From Myxococcales bacterium (GTDB lineage: Bacteria > Myxococcota_A > Polyangia > Haliangiales > Haliangiaceae), in NCBI GenBank assembly GCA_947483555.1, contig CANKMW010000095.1, forward strand, positions 1-34,940: a stretch of 34,940 bases of DNA, read 5' to 3'. The position numbers were made by a program, and so were the translations under genes. The notes under the pieces are model-generated. The model had not been told where the DNA came from. It did not search any database and was given only the letters and a program-made list of their open reading frames with translations. Below are positions 8,896 through 16,899 of this stretch, piece by piece (within the stretch, counting starts at the first letter, position 1; each line of letters opens with the position of its first letter).

Positions 8896-9738
8896 ATGCA
8901 GGGAGCCAGCAAGACCGCGCTCATGGTCTGCGCCTACCGCGCGCGCATCAGCCGCTGGGAGCGGCCGCTGTTCGTCGACCGCTGGGCCGAGGCGCTGGCC
9001 GGCGAGGATGGCCACGCCATCGCGCGCGCCTTCGACACGCACTGGCCGGCGATGGAGTCGTGGATGGCGCTGCGGGTGGCGTACCTCGATCGCCTGGTCG
9101 GGCTCGCCGTCGACCGGGTCGGCGTGCGCCAGGTCGTGATCCTCGGCGCCGGCTACGACACCCGGGCCGCGCGCCTGCCGTACGCCGGCGTGCGCTGGTT
9201 CGAGGTCGATCACCCCGATACCCAGGCCGCCAAGCGCGAGCGGCTGGCGGCGCTGCCCGGCTATCCCGTCGACGCCGCCACCTACGCGCCGTGCGACTTC
9301 GAGCGCGAAGATCCGATCGATCGCCTGCTCGCGGCCGGCATGTCGCCGCGCGAGCAGACCCTGGTGATCTGGGAGGGCGTGGTGCCGTACCTGACCGAGG
9401 CGGCGGTGCGCGCCACCGCGACCCGGCTGGCCAGCGGCCTCGATCCGCGGTCGATCGTCGCCTTCGACTGTGTCGGCAAGAACATGGCCGATGGCGCCCG
9501 CCTCAACGAACAGGACCAGGGCACCCGCGCCTTCGTCGGCGATCTGGCCGAGCCGGTGCGCTTCGGCAGCGACCACATCACGCCCTTGCTGGCGGCGTGC
9601 GGTTATCGCTGGGTGCGCAGCGTCGGGTTCGACGATCTGGCCCTCCAGTTCCTCGGCGACTACGATCGCGATCGCCTGTTCCGCTTCCAGCGCATCGTGC
9701 TGTGCTCGCCGAGCACACCCGACACGCCGTGGCCGTGA
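8896..9738 (+). CDS. Class I SAM-dependent methyltransferase, LCM/TIGR00027 type
   Basis: A 280-aa protein with the leucine carboxyl methyltransferase-like fold. SAM motif I is VVILGAGYDTRAARL (about residues 79-93). The acidic residue after beta2 is in VRWFEVDHPDTQAAK, and motif LVIWEGVVPYL lies about 155-166. These bacterial members are often called putative O-methyltransferases; the substrate cannot be read from sequence. TACCGA 6 nt before the ATG is a weak version of the TAnnnT box seen at other starts. Convergent with the small exported protein at 9757. Confidence 0.85.
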   Translation: MQGASKTALMVCAYRARISRWERPLFVDRWAEALAGEDGHAIARAFDTHWPAMESWMALRVAYLDRLVGLAVDRVGVRQVVILGAGYDTRAARLPYAGVRWFEVDHPDTQAAKRERLAALPGYPVDAATYAPCDFEREDPIDRLLAAGMSPREQTLVIWEGVVPYLTEAAVRATATRLASGLDPRSIVAFDCVGKNMADGARLNEQDQGTRAFVGDLAEPVRFGSDHITPLLAACGYRWVRSVGFDDLALQFLGDYDRDRLFRFQRIVLCSPSTPDTPWP

Positions 9739-9756
9739 CGCAACGACGGCGCGAGA

Positions 9757-10311
9757 TCAATCGAGCGGTCGCTCGTACGACAACCCGAGCGTGATCACCC
9801 CGGCGTTGGCGCCGAGATCGTTGTCGGGATCGGCGGCGAGGTAGCCGCCGTTGCACATCCAGAATCCGAGCGCGACCCGCCGGCGATCGTCGTCCCAGAA
9901 GCGGAACACGTAGGCGCCCCGACCGCCGCCGACGATCCCGACCACGTTCGCCTCGCCGAGCTGGGCGATCCCACCCACCCCGATGCGAAGCTCGAAGCCG
10001 AACACCGAGCCCAGGAAGAGGTCGAAGCCCGCCGCCGGAACCACGACCAGGTAGGCGTCCTTGCTGTCACTCCCCCAGCCGGCGAGCGCGCTCGCGTCCA
10101 CGGCCCACTGGAAGAAGCGATGACGGATGCCGAGCCACAGCGGTCGCGCGAGGCCGATCGCGGGTCCGCCGTCCTCGATCGACCCCGGATACGACGCGAA
10201 CAGCGCGATGTGCCCCGACAGCTCGAGCCGGTTGGTGTCGCGGCCCGGGTCGGCGCCCGCCGAAGCGGCGAGGACGAGCAGCGCGGCGAGCCCGACTCCG
10301 ATGGATCTCAT
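9757..10311 (-). CDS. Small exported protein, outer-membrane beta-barrel-like
   Basis: A 184-aa protein with a clear Sec signal peptide (MRSIGVGLAALLVLAASAGA, cleavage probably after ASAGA). The rest alternates short hydrophobic, Gly- and aromatic-rich strands and ends LGLSYERPLD; both features are compatible with a small beta-barrel or beta-rich periplasmic protein. No family was recognised. It lies 15 nt downstream of the MetE-like gene on the same strand. GATACT sits 9 nt before its ATG and no Shine-Dalgarno is visible, so it may have its own promoter. Confidence 0.7.
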   Translation of the reverse strand: MRSIGVGLAALLVLAASAGADPGRDTNRLELSGHIALFASYPGSIEDGGPAIGLARPLWLGIRHRFFQWAVDASALAGWGSDSKDAYLVVVPAAGFDLFLGSVFGFELRIGVGGIAQLGEANVVGIVGGGRGAYVFRFWDDDRRRVALGFWMCNGGYLAADPDNDLGANAGVITLGLSYERPLD

Positions 10312-10326
10312 GGCGATCCGAGTATC

Positions 10327-11430
10327 TCAGTCCTGGCCGAGCTCGCGGCGGACGATCTGCGCCCCCTCGGCGAGCGCGCGTAGCTTCTCCTTGGCGCACA
10401 CCCGTGGCAGCTGCTTGAGGCCGCAGTCGGTGGTCAACGTGACGCGCTCGGGCTCGATGTGCGCGAGCACCTTGCGGATGCGCGCCGCGACCTGCTCGGG
10501 GTGCTCGATCTCGAGCGTGCGCACGTCGATCACGCCGGCCGCGATCCGCTTGTCGGCCGGCAGCTGGCGCAGCAGCGCCGCGTCCTCCATCTCGCGGCAG
10601 GCGAAGTCGAGCACGTATTCGTCGACGGCGACGTCGAGGTAGTGCGGGACCACGGCGGCGTAACCGCCGGCGGTCATGCCCTCGAGCTTGTTGCCCCACG
10701 CGTTGCCCATGCAGAAGTGCCACGACGTGTGCACGGTCTTGCGATCGATGCCGCGCATGGTGCGGTCGACGATCTCGTTGACCCACGCCCAGTCCTTGTC
10801 GCCCGACAGGTACGGCATCCACGCCCCGAGGTCCTCGAGCTGGATGTGGCGGCAGCCGGCCTCGATCAACTCGTGGATCTCGGTCGAGAACACGTCGGCG
10901 AGCGCGCGCGACAGGTCGTACCGGTTCTTGACCGGGCCGCCTCGAAAGTGGGCCAGCGTCGAGAGCTGCACCGGGCCGGCGCCGACGCAGGCCTTGATCG
11001 GCCGGGCGGTGTGGCCCTGGGCCCAGCGATAGATGAGCGCCATGCGCACCGGGCCGCGCGCGATCTCACCGTCGACGGCGACCCCGCCGGCCTCGTCGAG
11101 CGCCCACACGTCGCGGCCCTGGGCCTTGTCGCGCGCCGGGTGGGGCAGCTTCTCGGGAGAGAAGCCCTTGGTGCGCTCGAGCCAGTACCAGAGGAACGAG
11201 CCGATCCCCATGTGATAGTCGTCGAACCACATCTGGCCGTCGGTCAGGATGTCGAGCCCGGCGGCCTCCTGATCCTTGATGACGGTGCGGGTGGCGTCGT
11301 GGAACGCCTCGGCGTGCGCCGCCACCTTGAACGCCTCGAGCACGTCGCGGCCGGCGAGCTGGTGCGTGAACCACGCCGGCCGCGGGTAGCTGCCGACCAT
11401 GGTCGTGGGCAAGATCCTCTGCGCGCTCAT
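10327..11430 (-). CDS. MetE C-terminal-domain-like methyltransferase (core-MetE type)
   Basis: A 367-aa protein resembling the catalytic C-terminal half of cobalamin-independent methionine synthase. It starts with the family-like TTMVGSYPRPAWF. Zinc ligands can be placed at His238 and Cys240 (SWHFCMGN) and Cys336 (TTDCGLKQLPR), with a Glu expected between. The N-terminal folate-binding half of classical MetE (about 750 aa) is absent, so the methyl donor may be a corrinoid protein or another compound rather than methyl-tetrahydrofolate; this is inference from known short MetE homologues. The ATG start is supported by TATGGT 8 nt upstream. No methionine genes are adjacent. Confidence 0.85.
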   Translation of the reverse strand: MSAQRILPTTMVGSYPRPAWFTHQLAGRDVLEAFKVAAHAEAFHDATRTVIKDQEAAGLDILTDGQMWFDDYHMGIGSFLWYWLERTKGFSPEKLPHPARDKAQGRDVWALDEAGGVAVDGEIARGPVRMALIYRWAQGHTARPIKACVGAGPVQLSTLAHFRGGPVKNRYDLSRALADVFSTEIHELIEAGCRHIQLEDLGAWMPYLSGDKDWAWVNEIVDRTMRGIDRKTVHTSWHFCMGNAWGNKLEGMTAGGYAAVVPHYLDVAVDEYVLDFACREMEDAALLRQLPADKRIAAGVIDVRTLEIEHPEQVAARIRKVLAHIEPERVTLTTDCGLKQLPRVCAKEKLRALAEGAQIVRRELGQD

Positions 11431-11438
11431 CGGCGGCG

Positions 11439-11444
11439 ACCATA
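11439..11444 (-). promoter_or_regulatory. Candidate -10 box for the MetE-like gene
   Basis: TATGGT on the minus strand is separated by 8 nt (cgccgccg) from the ATG at 11430. There is no Shine-Dalgarno sequence, consistent with leaderless transcription. Confidence 0.45.
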
Positions 11445-11476
11445 CGCTGGAACGCCGGCCGGCGGCTTACTCCCGC

Positions 11477-12112
11477 TTACGAGCCCGGGATGAGATCGAT
11501 GGTGTCGCCGGACACCTTCTTGCCCCGCAGCACGCGGTAGTCCGCGCCCCACTGCTCGAGCACGACGGTGTCATCACCGGCGGCCGAGTACAGCCACCAG
11601 CGGCAGCGCTCGACGTGCGCCGCCGGCAGCCCTTGCTTGCCGCCCAGCAGGTTGCCGAGATCGCCATTCAGCTTGGCGGTGGCGTTGCCACGCTTGTCGA
11701 GCGCGAAGCGGACCTCGCCGATGACCAGCGCCTCGGGTGGATAGCCGGCGATGTCGGTCGTGGTGTCGTGCTCGAGCAGGCGCACCTGCTGATTGCCGAC
11801 CCGCTCGAGGCCGACCACGCACCACTGCACCTTCGCGCCATCGACCAGCCGGGCGCCGACCCACTTGTGACCGTCTTCGTCGTACTCGATCGTGCCCTCG
11901 CACACGAAGTCCTTGTTGTCGATCGTGACCACGTCCCCGACCTTCAGCTCCTTGAGGCCGCGCTCCCGTAACACCTCACCGAGCAGCGCCTTGGGCGCAT
12001 CGCCCGATGACAGCCCGCGGCGGCGCTTCTCGTTGTTGGTGTAGGCGACCACGCCAGCGGCGCCGCCGCCCAGGGCGACCAGAAGCGCGATCACGATCAG
12101 GAGGGTGAACAC
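11477..12112 (-). CDS. Single-TM protein, possibly DUF4178-like
   Basis: A 211-aa protein if translated from the GTG at 12112. That start puts a TM helix (about residues 2-24, FTLLIVIALLVALGGGAAGV) at the N-terminus and lies 10 nt after a promoter with a perfect TTGACA. A basic linker (NEKRRRG) then leads to a cytosolic beta-rich domain of about 150 residues. The section LKVGDVVTIDNKDFVCEGTI followed by hydrophobic strands resembles DUF4178 domains, whose function is unknown. The longer frame to 12229 adds 39 residues without signal-like features. Divergent from the E1-alpha operon. Confidence 0.75.
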   Translation of the reverse strand: MFTLLIVIALLVALGGGAAGVVAYTNNEKRRRGLSSGDAPKALLGEVLRERGLKELKVGDVVTIDNKDFVCEGTIEYDEDGHKWVGARLVDGAKVQWCVVGLERVGNQQVRLLEHDTTTDIAGYPPEALVIGEVRFALDKRGNATAKLNGDLGNLLGGKQGLPAAHVERCRWWLYSAAGDDTVVLEQWGADYRVLRGKKVSGDTIDLIPGS

Positions 12113-12122
12113 GGCGGCGATG

Positions 12123-12150
12123 ATTGTGCGGCCCAGCGAGGTGGTGTCAA
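12123..12150 (-). promoter_or_regulatory. Promoter of the DUF4178-like gene
   Basis: A consensus -35 TTGACA (12150-12145, minus strand), a 16-nt spacer and -10 CACAAT (12128-12123; 4 of 6 matches) lie 10 nt before the GTG at 12112. Transcription would start only a few nucleotides before the start codon, or at it. Confidence 0.55.
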
Positions 12151-12222
12151 CGGCCGGACCACACTCGCGTCGGTCACGTATGGCGCAGCGCGTCGACGCG
12201 GACCGAGATTCACCGCGCCTCC

Positions 12223-12251
12223 TTGACACCCCCGAGGGGGCTCAGTACACC
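12223..12251 (+). promoter_or_regulatory. Promoter of the 2-oxoacid dehydrogenase operon, with operator-like palindrome
   Basis: A perfect -35 TTGACA (12223-12228), a 17-nt spacer and a weak -10 TACACC (12246-12251) precede the E1-alpha ATG by about 57 nt. The spacer contains the perfect palindrome CCCCC-GA-GGGGG (12229-12240), directly after the -35 box, where a bound regulator would block RNA polymerase. A GGGAGA ribosome binding site at about 12298-12303 serves the ATG at 12309. Confidence 0.5.
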
Positions 12252-12308
12252 GTCCACGCCGACGTGGAACCATGCGAACTCGTTTCGACGCTTGGCCGGG
12301 AGACACCG

Positions 12309-13421
12309 ATGGTTGCCGTACCAGCTCAGGACGACCTCCGCCGCGTACTCGATGACGATGGCCGCGTGCTGCCCGGCGCGCGGGTACCCGACGTCAGCGA
12401 CGAATACCTGCGCCGGATCTTCGATGTGATGTCGCTGGTCCGCATCATGGACGATCGCATGATGCGGCTGCAGCGCCAGGGTCGCCTCGGTTTCTACATG
12501 AAGGCGATCGGCGAGGAGGCCAGCCACTTCGCGGTCGCGCCGCTGCGCGCCGGCGACTGGGTCTACCCCAGCTACCGCGAGCAGGGCGCGTGGTTCTGGC
12601 GCGGCTACACGATCAAGGACTTCATCAACCAGCTGTTCGGCAACGTCGCCGACCCGGTCAAGGGCCGGCAGATGCCGGTCCACCACTCGGCAAACTGGCT
12701 CAACCTGGTGTCGATCAGCTCGCCGGTGGGCACCCAGATCCCGCAGGCGGTGGGATCGGCGTACGCCGCCAAGCTGATGGGCAAGGACGACGTGTCGATG
12801 GTGTTCTTCGGCGAGGGGACCTCGTCGACCGGCGAGTTCCACGTCGGCATGAACTTCGCCGGCGTGTGGAAGGCGCCATGCGTCTTCATCTGCCGCAACA
12901 ACGGCTGGGCCATCAGCGTGCCGAGCCAGAAGCAGACCGCGGCACGCACCTTCGCCTCGAAGGCGGTCGGCTACGGGATGCCCGGCATCCGCGTCGACGG
13001 CAACGACATCCTCGCCATGCTGCAGGTCGCGGGCGAGGCCATCGACCGCGCCCGCGCCGGCGACGGCCCGACGCTGATCGAGGCGCTGACCTACCGCGTC
13101 CAGGGCCACTCGAGCTCGGACGACCCGTCGGTGTACCGCGATCCCAAGGAACCCGAGCTGTGGGAGAAGCGCGATCCACTCAACCGCATGCGCACCTACC
13201 TGCGCCACCGCGGGCTGTGGAACGAAGCCTGGGAGCGCGAGCTCACCGAGCGCTACAACCAGGAGATCACCGACGCCCTGGTGGCGGCCGATCATCTCGG
13301 CGCGCCGGCGATCGAGACCATGTTCGACGACGTCTACGAAGACATCCCCTGGCACCTCCAGGAGCAGAAGGCCTGGCTGCTGCAGCAGGCGCGCACCCGG
13401 TCGCCCCACTTCCACGGTTAG
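12309..13421 (+). CDS. 2-oxoacid dehydrogenase E1 component, alpha subunit (BCKDH-like)
   Basis: A 370-aa ThDP-binding alpha subunit that decarboxylates the 2-oxoacid together with E1-beta. The ThDP motif is FFGEGTSSTGEFH...RNNGWAIS; the GEG variant (instead of GDG) is also found in mammalian branched-chain E1-alpha. The conserved loop YRVQGHSSSDDPSVYR carries the active-site His just before the Ser that is phosphorylated in mammalian BCKDH. The start at 12309 is chosen for its GGGAGA ribosome binding site and the lack of family sequence upstream. First gene of the operon; E1-beta begins 11 nt after its stop. Branched-chain 2-oxoacids are the likelier substrates, but pyruvate cannot be excluded. 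Confidence 0.92.
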   Translation: MVAVPAQDDLRRVLDDDGRVLPGARVPDVSDEYLRRIFDVMSLVRIMDDRMMRLQRQGRLGFYMKAIGEEASHFAVAPLRAGDWVYPSYREQGAWFWRGYTIKDFINQLFGNVADPVKGRQMPVHHSANWLNLVSISSPVGTQIPQAVGSAYAAKLMGKDDVSMVFFGEGTSSTGEFHVGMNFAGVWKAPCVFICRNNGWAISVPSQKQTAARTFASKAVGYGMPGIRVDGNDILAMLQVAGEAIDRARAGDGPTLIEALTYRVQGHSSSDDPSVYRDPKEPELWEKRDPLNRMRTYLRHRGLWNEAWERELTERYNQEITDALVAADHLGAPAIETMFDDVYEDIPWHLQEQKAWLLQQARTRSPHFHG

Positions 13422-13432
13422 AGGTCGCTGCC

Positions 13433-14407
13433 ATGCCCGTCATGAACATCATCCAGGCCGTCAACGACGCGCTGCGCCTGCAGATGCGCGCCGAGCCGAA
13501 GACCGTCGTGCTCGGCGAGGACGTCGGCAAGTTCGGTGGCGTGTTCCGCGCCACCAGCGGACTCCACGAGGAGTTCGGCGCCGAGCGCGTGATCGACACC
13601 CCGCTCGCCGAGGCCGGCATCATCGGCACCGCGATCGGCATGGCCCTCTATGGCCTCCGCCCGGTGCCGGAGATCCAGTTCAGCGACTTCATCTACCCGG
13701 CCTTCGATCAGATCGTGAACGAGCTGGCCAAGTTCCGCTACCGCTCGGGCGGCCAGTACCCGTGCCCGGTGGTGATCCGGACCCCGGTCGGCGGCGGCAT
13801 CCGCGGCGGCCACTACCACTCGCAGTCGCCCGAGACCCTGTTCATCCACACGCCGGGACTGAAGGTCGTGGCCCCGTCGAACCCCTACGACACCAAGGGC
13901 CTCTTGCTGAGCTGCCTGCGCCAGAACGATCCGGTCCTGTTCATGGAGCCCAAGCGCATCTACCGGGCCAGCAAGAACGAGGTCCCCGAGGGCGACTACA
14001 CCCTCGAGATCGGCAAGCTCAACGTGGTGCGGCCCGGCACCCAGGTGACGCTGATCGCGTGGAGCGGCATGGTCTCGATCGCCGAGGAGGCGGCGATCAA
14101 GGCCGACGCCGCCGGCATCTCGGTCGAGGTGCTCGACCTGCGCTCGCTGATGCCGTTCGACATCGTCGGGATCCTGGCGTCGGTGACGAAGACCGGCCGC
14201 GTGGTCATCGTGCACGAAGCGCCACGCACCTGCGGCTTCGGCGCCGAGCTGATCGCGTCGATCCAGGAACGCGCGATGGAGCACCTCGAGGCCCCGATCT
14301 CGCGGGTGTGCGGCTTCGACACGCCGTTCCCGTACACCCTCGAGCACGAGTACATGCCCAACGCCGATCGCGTGCTCGGCGCGATCCGCCAGACCCTGGA
14401 GTGGTGA
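13433..14407 (+). CDS. 2-oxoacid dehydrogenase E1 component, beta subunit
   Basis: A 324-aa transketolase-like beta subunit that completes the ThDP site of E1. It shows the usual N-terminal VLGEDVGKFGGVFRATSGL, the central IYPAFDQIVNELAKFRYRSG and the glycine-rich TPVGGGIRGGHYHSQSPE typical of the pyruvate/branched-chain E1-beta family. A C-terminal transketolase domain (about residues 195-320) contains VVIVHEAPRTCGFGAE. The ATG has GAGG 8 nt upstream. It is the only beta subunit in the window although two alpha subunits are present, so both alphas may share it. Length is normal for the family. Confidence 0.94.
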   Translation: MPVMNIIQAVNDALRLQMRAEPKTVVLGEDVGKFGGVFRATSGLHEEFGAERVIDTPLAEAGIIGTAIGMALYGLRPVPEIQFSDFIYPAFDQIVNELAKFRYRSGGQYPCPVVIRTPVGGGIRGGHYHSQSPETLFIHTPGLKVVAPSNPYDTKGLLLSCLRQNDPVLFMEPKRIYRASKNEVPEGDYTLEIGKLNVVRPGTQVTLIAWSGMVSIAEEAAIKADAAGISVEVLDLRSLMPFDIVGILASVTKTGRVVIVHEAPRTCGFGAELIASIQERAMEHLEAPISRVCGFDTPFPYTLEHEYMPNADRVLGAIRQTLEW

Positions 14408-14408
14408 G

Positions 14409-15686
14409 ATGGCCTTCGAATTCTACCTGCCGGACATCGGCGAGGGCGTGGTCGAGGGCGAGATCGTCGCCTGGCGCGTCGCCGAGGGCGACGTCGTCAC
14501 CCTCGATCAACCGATCGTCGAGGTGATGACCGACAAGGCGACCGTCGAGATCCCGTCGCCGCGCGCCGGGCGGATCGCCAAGATCCACTACCAGGCCGGG
14601 CAGATCTGCCCGGTGGGCAAGGTGCTGGTGGTGATCGACGACGGCTCCGCTGCCAGCGGCGCCAAGCCCGTCCACGGCGGCGGCAACGGCCATGGCCACC
14701 AGGCCGCGCCGGCGGCGGTCGCGACCGCGGTCACGATCCCGATCACCGTCATCGACGCCACCGCCGGGCGGACCCGCGCCCTGGCCACGCCGGCGACGCG
14801 GCGCCTGGCGCGCCAGATGGGCATCGATCTCTCGGTCGTGGCCCCGACCGGCAAGCGCGGGCGGGTGACGACCGAGGACGTCAAGCGCACCGCCGTGAGC
14901 GGCGCCGGGGCCGACGCCGCCGCCCGTGACCACGCGATCGTGCCGGCCAAGGCGTCCGCGCCGCAGGCGATCGCGAAGACCGGCGACGAAGAGCGGATCC
15001 CGTTCCGCGGCCTGCGCAAGCGCATCGCCGACACGATGACGCGCTCGACGCAGACCGCGGCGCACTTCACGTACGTCGAGGAGATCGACATGACCGAGCT
15101 GGTCTCGGTCCGCGACCGCGCCAAGCCGCGGGCCGCGGAGCGCGGGGTCAGGCTCAACTACCTGCCGTTCATCATCAAGGCGGTGGTGTCGGGCCTCAAG
15201 AAGTGGCCGATGCTCAACGCCTCGCTCGACGAGACCACGCAGGAGATCGTCCGCAAGAAGTACTACCACATCGGGGTCGCGGCCCAGGGGCCGCACGGGC
15301 TGGCGGTCTCGGTTGTCCGGGACGCGGACAAGCGGTCCATCTTCGATCTATCGCGCGAGATCGAGCGCCTCGGTGAGGCGGTGCGCAGCGGGACCGCCAC
15401 GCGCGACGAGCTGGTCGGGTCGACGTTCACGATCTCGTCGCTGGGCAAGCTCGGCGGTGTGATGGCCACCCCGATCATCAACTTCCCCGAGGTCGCCATC
15501 GTCGGCGTCCACAAGATCGAGGAGAAGCCCGCGGTGCGCGGCGGTCAGATCGTCATCCGCCACCTCATGAACCTGTCGATCAGCGTCGATCACCGTCTGG
15601 CCGATGGCTGGGACGGCGCCATGTTCCTGCAAGACGTCAAGGCGCTGCTCGAAGACCCGACCACGATGTTCATGGAGATGATCTGA
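14409..15686 (+). CDS. 2-oxoacid dehydrogenase E2 component, dihydrolipoamide acyltransferase
   Basis: A 425-aa E2 core subunit. It has one lipoyl domain (about residues 1-78) with the lipoylated Lys43 in MTDKATVEIP, and a Gly/Ala/His-rich linker. The peripheral subunit-binding domain (about 120-158) begins LATPATRRLARQMGIDLSVV and binds E1/E3. The catalytic domain (about 195-425) carries the active-site HRxxDG as His395-Gly400 (SVDHRLADGWD). The ATG is one nucleotide after the E1-beta stop, indicating translational coupling. The single lipoyl domain is like branched-chain E2; the acyl group transferred is not fixed by sequence alone. Confidence 0.95.
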   Translation: MAFEFYLPDIGEGVVEGEIVAWRVAEGDVVTLDQPIVEVMTDKATVEIPSPRAGRIAKIHYQAGQICPVGKVLVVIDDGSAASGAKPVHGGGNGHGHQAAPAAVATAVTIPITVIDATAGRTRALATPATRRLARQMGIDLSVVAPTGKRGRVTTEDVKRTAVSGAGADAAARDHAIVPAKASAPQAIAKTGDEERIPFRGLRKRIADTMTRSTQTAAHFTYVEEIDMTELVSVRDRAKPRAAERGVRLNYLPFIIKAVVSGLKKWPMLNASLDETTQEIVRKKYYHIGVAAQGPHGLAVSVVRDADKRSIFDLSREIERLGEAVRSGTATRDELVGSTFTISSLGKLGGVMATPIINFPEVAIVGVHKIEEKPAVRGGQIVIRHLMNLSISVDHRLADGWDGAMFLQDVKALLEDPTTMFMEMI

Positions 15687-15688
15687 AC

Positions 15689-16867
15689 GTGGTGGCGCCG
15701 CTCGGCGCGACGCCCGGTGTGGCGCCCGGTGCCGCGGCCGACGCCCGCGGGCCGTCCAACGGCCACGGCGCGGCCGGCTACTTCGCCGACGACGACGAGA
15801 CCCGGGCCCGCGGCCTATACCGGTTGCTCGACGAGCACGGCGCCCCGGTCGGCGACCTGTCGTGGCTCGACCGCGCGCTGGCGCGGCGCCTCTACGACGG
15901 CATGCTGACCATCCGGGTCACCGACGCGCGCATGATGGCGCTGCAGCGCCAGGGCCGCATCGGCTTCTACGGCGAGGCCATGGGCCAGGAGGCGGCGGTG
16001 GTCGGTTCGGCGGCGGCGTCCTTGCCCGACGACTGGATCATCCCGGCCTTGCGCGAGGCCGGCGTCGGGCTGTTCCGCGGCATGCCGCTCGACAGCTACC
16101 TGGCGCAGATCTTCGGCAACGCACGCGACCCCAGCAAGGGCCGACAGATGCCGTGTCACCCGTGCGACCGCGCCACCAACTACGTGGTGATGTCGTCGTG
16201 CGTTTCGACGCAGATCCCGCATGCGGTCGGCGTGGCGATGGGCATGCGGCTGGCCGGCGACGCCGGCCGGTGCGCGTTCGGCTACATGGGCGACGGCGGG
16301 ACCAGCGCGGGCGACTTCCACGTCGCCCTCAACTTCGCCGGGGTCATGCGCGCGCCGGTCGTGCTGATCTGCCAGAACAACCAGTGGGCGATCTCCACCC
16401 CCGGCAAGCTTCAGACCGCCGCCGACACCATCGCGCTCAAGGCGCTGGGCTATGGCGTGCCGCCGATGCGGGCCGATGGCAACGACGTGCTCGCCGTCTA
16501 CGACGCCTGCCGGCGGGCCGCCGAGCGCGCCCGCGCCGGCGGCGGCCCGACGTTCATCGAGTTGCTCACCTATCGCGTCAGCGCCCACTCGTCATCCGAC
16601 GATCCGTCGCGCTACCGCGACGAGGCCGTCACCGAGGTGTGGCGCACGCAACGCGATCCGCTGGTACGCATGCAGCGGCTGCTCGAGGCCCGCGGCTGGC
16701 TCGGGGCCGGCGAATCGGAGCAACTCGCCGCCACGATCGAGGCCCGCGTCCGTGAGGTGATCGCAGCCCAGGAGCAGGTCGGGCCACCGCCGCGCAGCTC
16801 GCTGTTCGACGACGTCTTCGAGCAACCGACCTGGCTCCTGCTCGAGCAACGCGCGGCGCTGGGCTGA
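15689..16867 (+). CDS. Second 2-oxoacid dehydrogenase E1 alpha-subunit paralogue
   Basis: A 392-aa paralogue of the first E1-alpha, in the same operon and starting with GTG two nucleotides after the E2 stop. The ThDP motif is canonical (YMGDGGTSAGDFH...QNNQWAIS) and the His-Ser loop is kept (YRVSAHSSSDDPSRYR), so it looks active. It differs by a longer Ala/Gly-rich N-terminus (about 45 residues) and by the active-site stretch HPCDRATNYVVMSSCVSTQ in place of HHSANWLNLVSISSPVGTQ. It could give an alternative E1 with another substrate preference while sharing E1-beta and E2, or form a mixed heterotetramer. Convergent with the kinase gene. Confidence 0.92.
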   Translation: MVAPLGATPGVAPGAAADARGPSNGHGAAGYFADDDETRARGLYRLLDEHGAPVGDLSWLDRALARRLYDGMLTIRVTDARMMALQRQGRIGFYGEAMGQEAAVVGSAAASLPDDWIIPALREAGVGLFRGMPLDSYLAQIFGNARDPSKGRQMPCHPCDRATNYVVMSSCVSTQIPHAVGVAMGMRLAGDAGRCAFGYMGDGGTSAGDFHVALNFAGVMRAPVVLICQNNQWAISTPGKLQTAADTIALKALGYGVPPMRADGNDVLAVYDACRRAAERARAGGGPTFIELLTYRVSAHSSSDDPSRYRDEAVTEVWRTQRDPLVRMQRLLEARGWLGAGESEQLAATIEARVREVIAAQEQVGPPPRSSLFDDVFEQPTWLLLEQRAALG

Positions 16868-16899
16868 CCGCGGCCCCGCCGGTGCCGACCGCGCTGGGT

